Shown here piece after piece: positions 62,906 to 64,000 of a DNA stretch of 64,000 bases (the stretch's first letter is position 1; each line of letters opens with the position of its first letter). Source of the stretch: DATKZM01 sp035527975 (GTDB lineage Bacteria > Pseudomonadota > Alphaproteobacteria > JAPULJ01); NCBI GenBank assembly GCA_035527975.1, contig DATKZM010000115.1, positions 12,158 to 76,157 of the forward strand, given 5' to 3'. The notes under the pieces were generated by a model that was not told where the DNA came from, searched no databases, and was given only the letters and a program-made list of their open reading frames with translations. Both the position numbers and the translations under genes were made by a program.

Positions 62906-63888
62906 CCACAGTGGATGAACGTGTGACGAAAAAGCCGGCTGAACCTGGCTTTTCGCTATCGGGCCGGCTGGTTTGGGTTGCCGGCCACCGCGGCATGGTG
63001 GGCGCGGCGATCATGCGCCGGCTGGAGCGCGAGGGCTGCGATATTCTGACCGTCGGTCGCGAGACGCTCGACCTCACGCGCCAGGCGCAGGTCGAGGACT
63101 GGATGGCGACGACCAAGCCCGAGGCGGTCTTTCTCGCCGCGGCGCATGTCGGCGGCATCCTCGCCAATGACAGCTATCCGGCCGATTTTCTCTACGACAA
63201 TCTGGCGATCGAGGCGAACGTCATCCGCGGCGCCTGGAAGAGCGGCGTTGCCAAGCTGCTCTTTCTCGGCTCGTCCTGCATCTATCCGCGCGAGGCCGAC
63301 CAGCCGATGCGCGAGGAGGCGCTGCTGACCGGGCCGCTGGAGCCGACCAACCAATGGTATGCCGTCGCCAAGATCGCCGGCATCAAGCTGGCGCAGGCGT
63401 ACCGCAAGCAGTATGGCTGCGACTTCATCTCGGCGATGCCGACCAATCTCTACGGGCCGGGCGATAATTTCGACCTGGAAACCTCGCATGCCGCGGCGGC
63501 CCTCATGCGCAAGGCCCACGAGGCCAAGGCCGCCAAGCGCAGTACGCTGGAGGTGTGGGGCAGCGGCACACCGCTTCGCGAGTTTCTCTATGTGGACGAT
63601 GCCGCCGACGCGCTGGTCTTTTTGATGCAGAGCTATTCGGGCTACGAGCATCTCAATGTCGGCTCGGGCGAGGAGATCGCGATCAAGGATCTGGCCCGGC
63701 TCGTCATGGAGGTGGTGGGGATCGATGGCGAGCTGCGGTTCGACGCCGCAAAGCCCGACGGCACGCCGCGCAAGATAATGGACGGCACACGGCTTGCCGC
63801 GCTCGGCTGGTGCGCGAAGACGGGTCTGCGCGAGGGGCTTGCCAGCACGTATGACTGGTATCGCGCCAATGTTGCGGATGCGGCCTGA
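62902..63888 (+). CDS. fcl: GDP-L-fucose synthase (epimerase/reductase)
   Basis: 328 aa; converts the Gmd product to GDP-L-fucose. Rossmann glycine motif AGHRGMVGAAI, AAAHVGGILAN, catalytic SSCIYPREADQP and YAVAKIAGIKLAQAY, plus LYGPGDNFDLETSH. Translationally coupled to gmd. Other sugar-chain genes may lie beyond the window edge; a tRNA follows. Confidence 0.95.
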   Translation: MTTVDERVTKKPAEPGFSLSGRLVWVAGHRGMVGAAIMRRLEREGCDILTVGRETLDLTRQAQVEDWMATTKPEAVFLAAAHVGGILANDSYPADFLYDNLAIEANVIRGAWKSGVAKLLFLGSSCIYPREADQPMREEALLTGPLEPTNQWYAVAKIAGIKLAQAYRKQYGCDFISAMPTNLYGPGDNFDLETSHAAAALMRKAHEAKAAKRSTLEVWGSGTPLREFLYVDDAADALVFLMQSYSGYEHLNVGSGEEIAIKDLARLVMEVVGIDGELRFDAAKPDGTPRKIMDGTRLAALGWCAKTGLREGLASTYDWYRANVADAA

Positions 63889-63911
63889 AAGCCTTACATG
63901 CTGACCAGCGT

Positions 63912-63988
63912 TGGGGCGTGGCCAAGCGGTCTAAGGCACCGGTTTTTGGTACCGGCATTCGCAGGTTCGAATCCTGCCGCCCCAGCCA
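63912..63988 (+). tRNA. tRNA-Gln (UUG anticodon), CCA encoded
   Basis: Acceptor stem TGGGGCG pairs with CGCCCCA, the anticodon stem CCGGT/ACCGG carries loop TTTTGGT (anticodon TTG, reading CAA), the T arm GCAGG-TTCGAAT-CCTGC is intact and the 3' CCA is encoded. Matches bacterial tRNA-Gln. Reliable despite the window edge. Confidence 0.97.
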
Positions 63989-64000
63989 TCCAGTCTGGTG

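Noticed and set aside
63912..63988. Integration site of a mobile element at tRNA-Gln
   Set aside because: No integrase or direct repeat of the tRNA 3' end is seen in the window; the window ends right after the tRNA, so it cannot be tested.

Overview
The window looks like chromosomal DNA of an alphaproteobacterium, probably a Rhodospirillales-like or related free-living lineage. Most genes are very GC-rich and tightly packed, and TTG and GTG starts are common. The lineage markers are a CcrM-type GANTC methyltransferase, GapR (DUF2312), a separate F0 ATP synthase operon with both b and b' subunits, DciA (DUF721) beside mutY and smc, electron-transfer flavoprotein:ubiquinone oxidoreductase (ETF-QO), and PodJ-type N-terminal motifs. 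No phage, transposase, plasmid or CRISPR genes were seen.

Layout. 0-3.7 kb: SprT/YgjP-like metallopeptidase, Ada alkylation-response protein, Bcr/CflA-type MFS exporter. 3.8-6.7 kb: a compositionally different patch holding an unrecognised, linker-rich protein followed by two secreted Sel1-repeat paralogues. 6.7-9.4 kb (minus): atpI-atpB-atpE-atpF'-atpF. 9.6-14.5 kb (minus): dciA, a DsbA-like oxidoreductase and smc, divergent from mutY. 15.8-18.3 kb: secreted PepSY-like protein, OmpR-type regulator and histidine kinase, ending in a very strong terminator. 18.4-20.8 kb (minus): ccrM, rnhB and a SnoaL-like gene. 20.8-25 kb: SDR, CPA2 antiporter, gapR and a radical SAM gene with a LexA-like box. 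25-33.2 kb: APH-like kinase, TIGR04283/TIGR04282 glycosyltransferase-like pair, VOC protein, LdcA-type carboxypeptidase divergent from a MurC/Mpl-like ligase, Ser/Thr kinase with TPRs, RidA. 33.4-46 kb: DUF2927 protein, moaB, soluble lytic transglycosylase, ICL/PEPM enzyme, CoA-transferase, family 4-like uracil-DNA glycosylase, ETF-QO, TPR protein, ispE, and a TPR protein with a near-identical internal repeat.

46.2-57.3 kb looks like an accessory catabolic and transport region: secreted cyclase-family protein, two VOC proteins, a complete Liv-type ABC transporter (livF-livG-livM-livH plus a Tat-type binding protein), an amidohydrolase of the ACMSD/gamma-resorcylate decarboxylase type and a MetE C-domain-like methyltransferase. 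57.4-61.6 kb holds the most unusual locus: a PodJ-like membrane protein (two EWL motifs, one membrane segment, Sel1 repeats) next to a divergent ParB-family protein that carries the same N-terminal motif, altered CTP-box residues and a very long acidic linker. The window ends with gmd-fcl (GDP-L-fucose synthesis) and tRNA-Gln(UUG).

Many intergenic gaps contain palindromic dispersed repeats of at least three families. Chromosome and cell-cycle functions are numerous (smc, dciA, ccrM, gapR, the ParB-like and PodJ-like genes). All functional calls come from reading translated sequence and motifs by eye; no database search was run.
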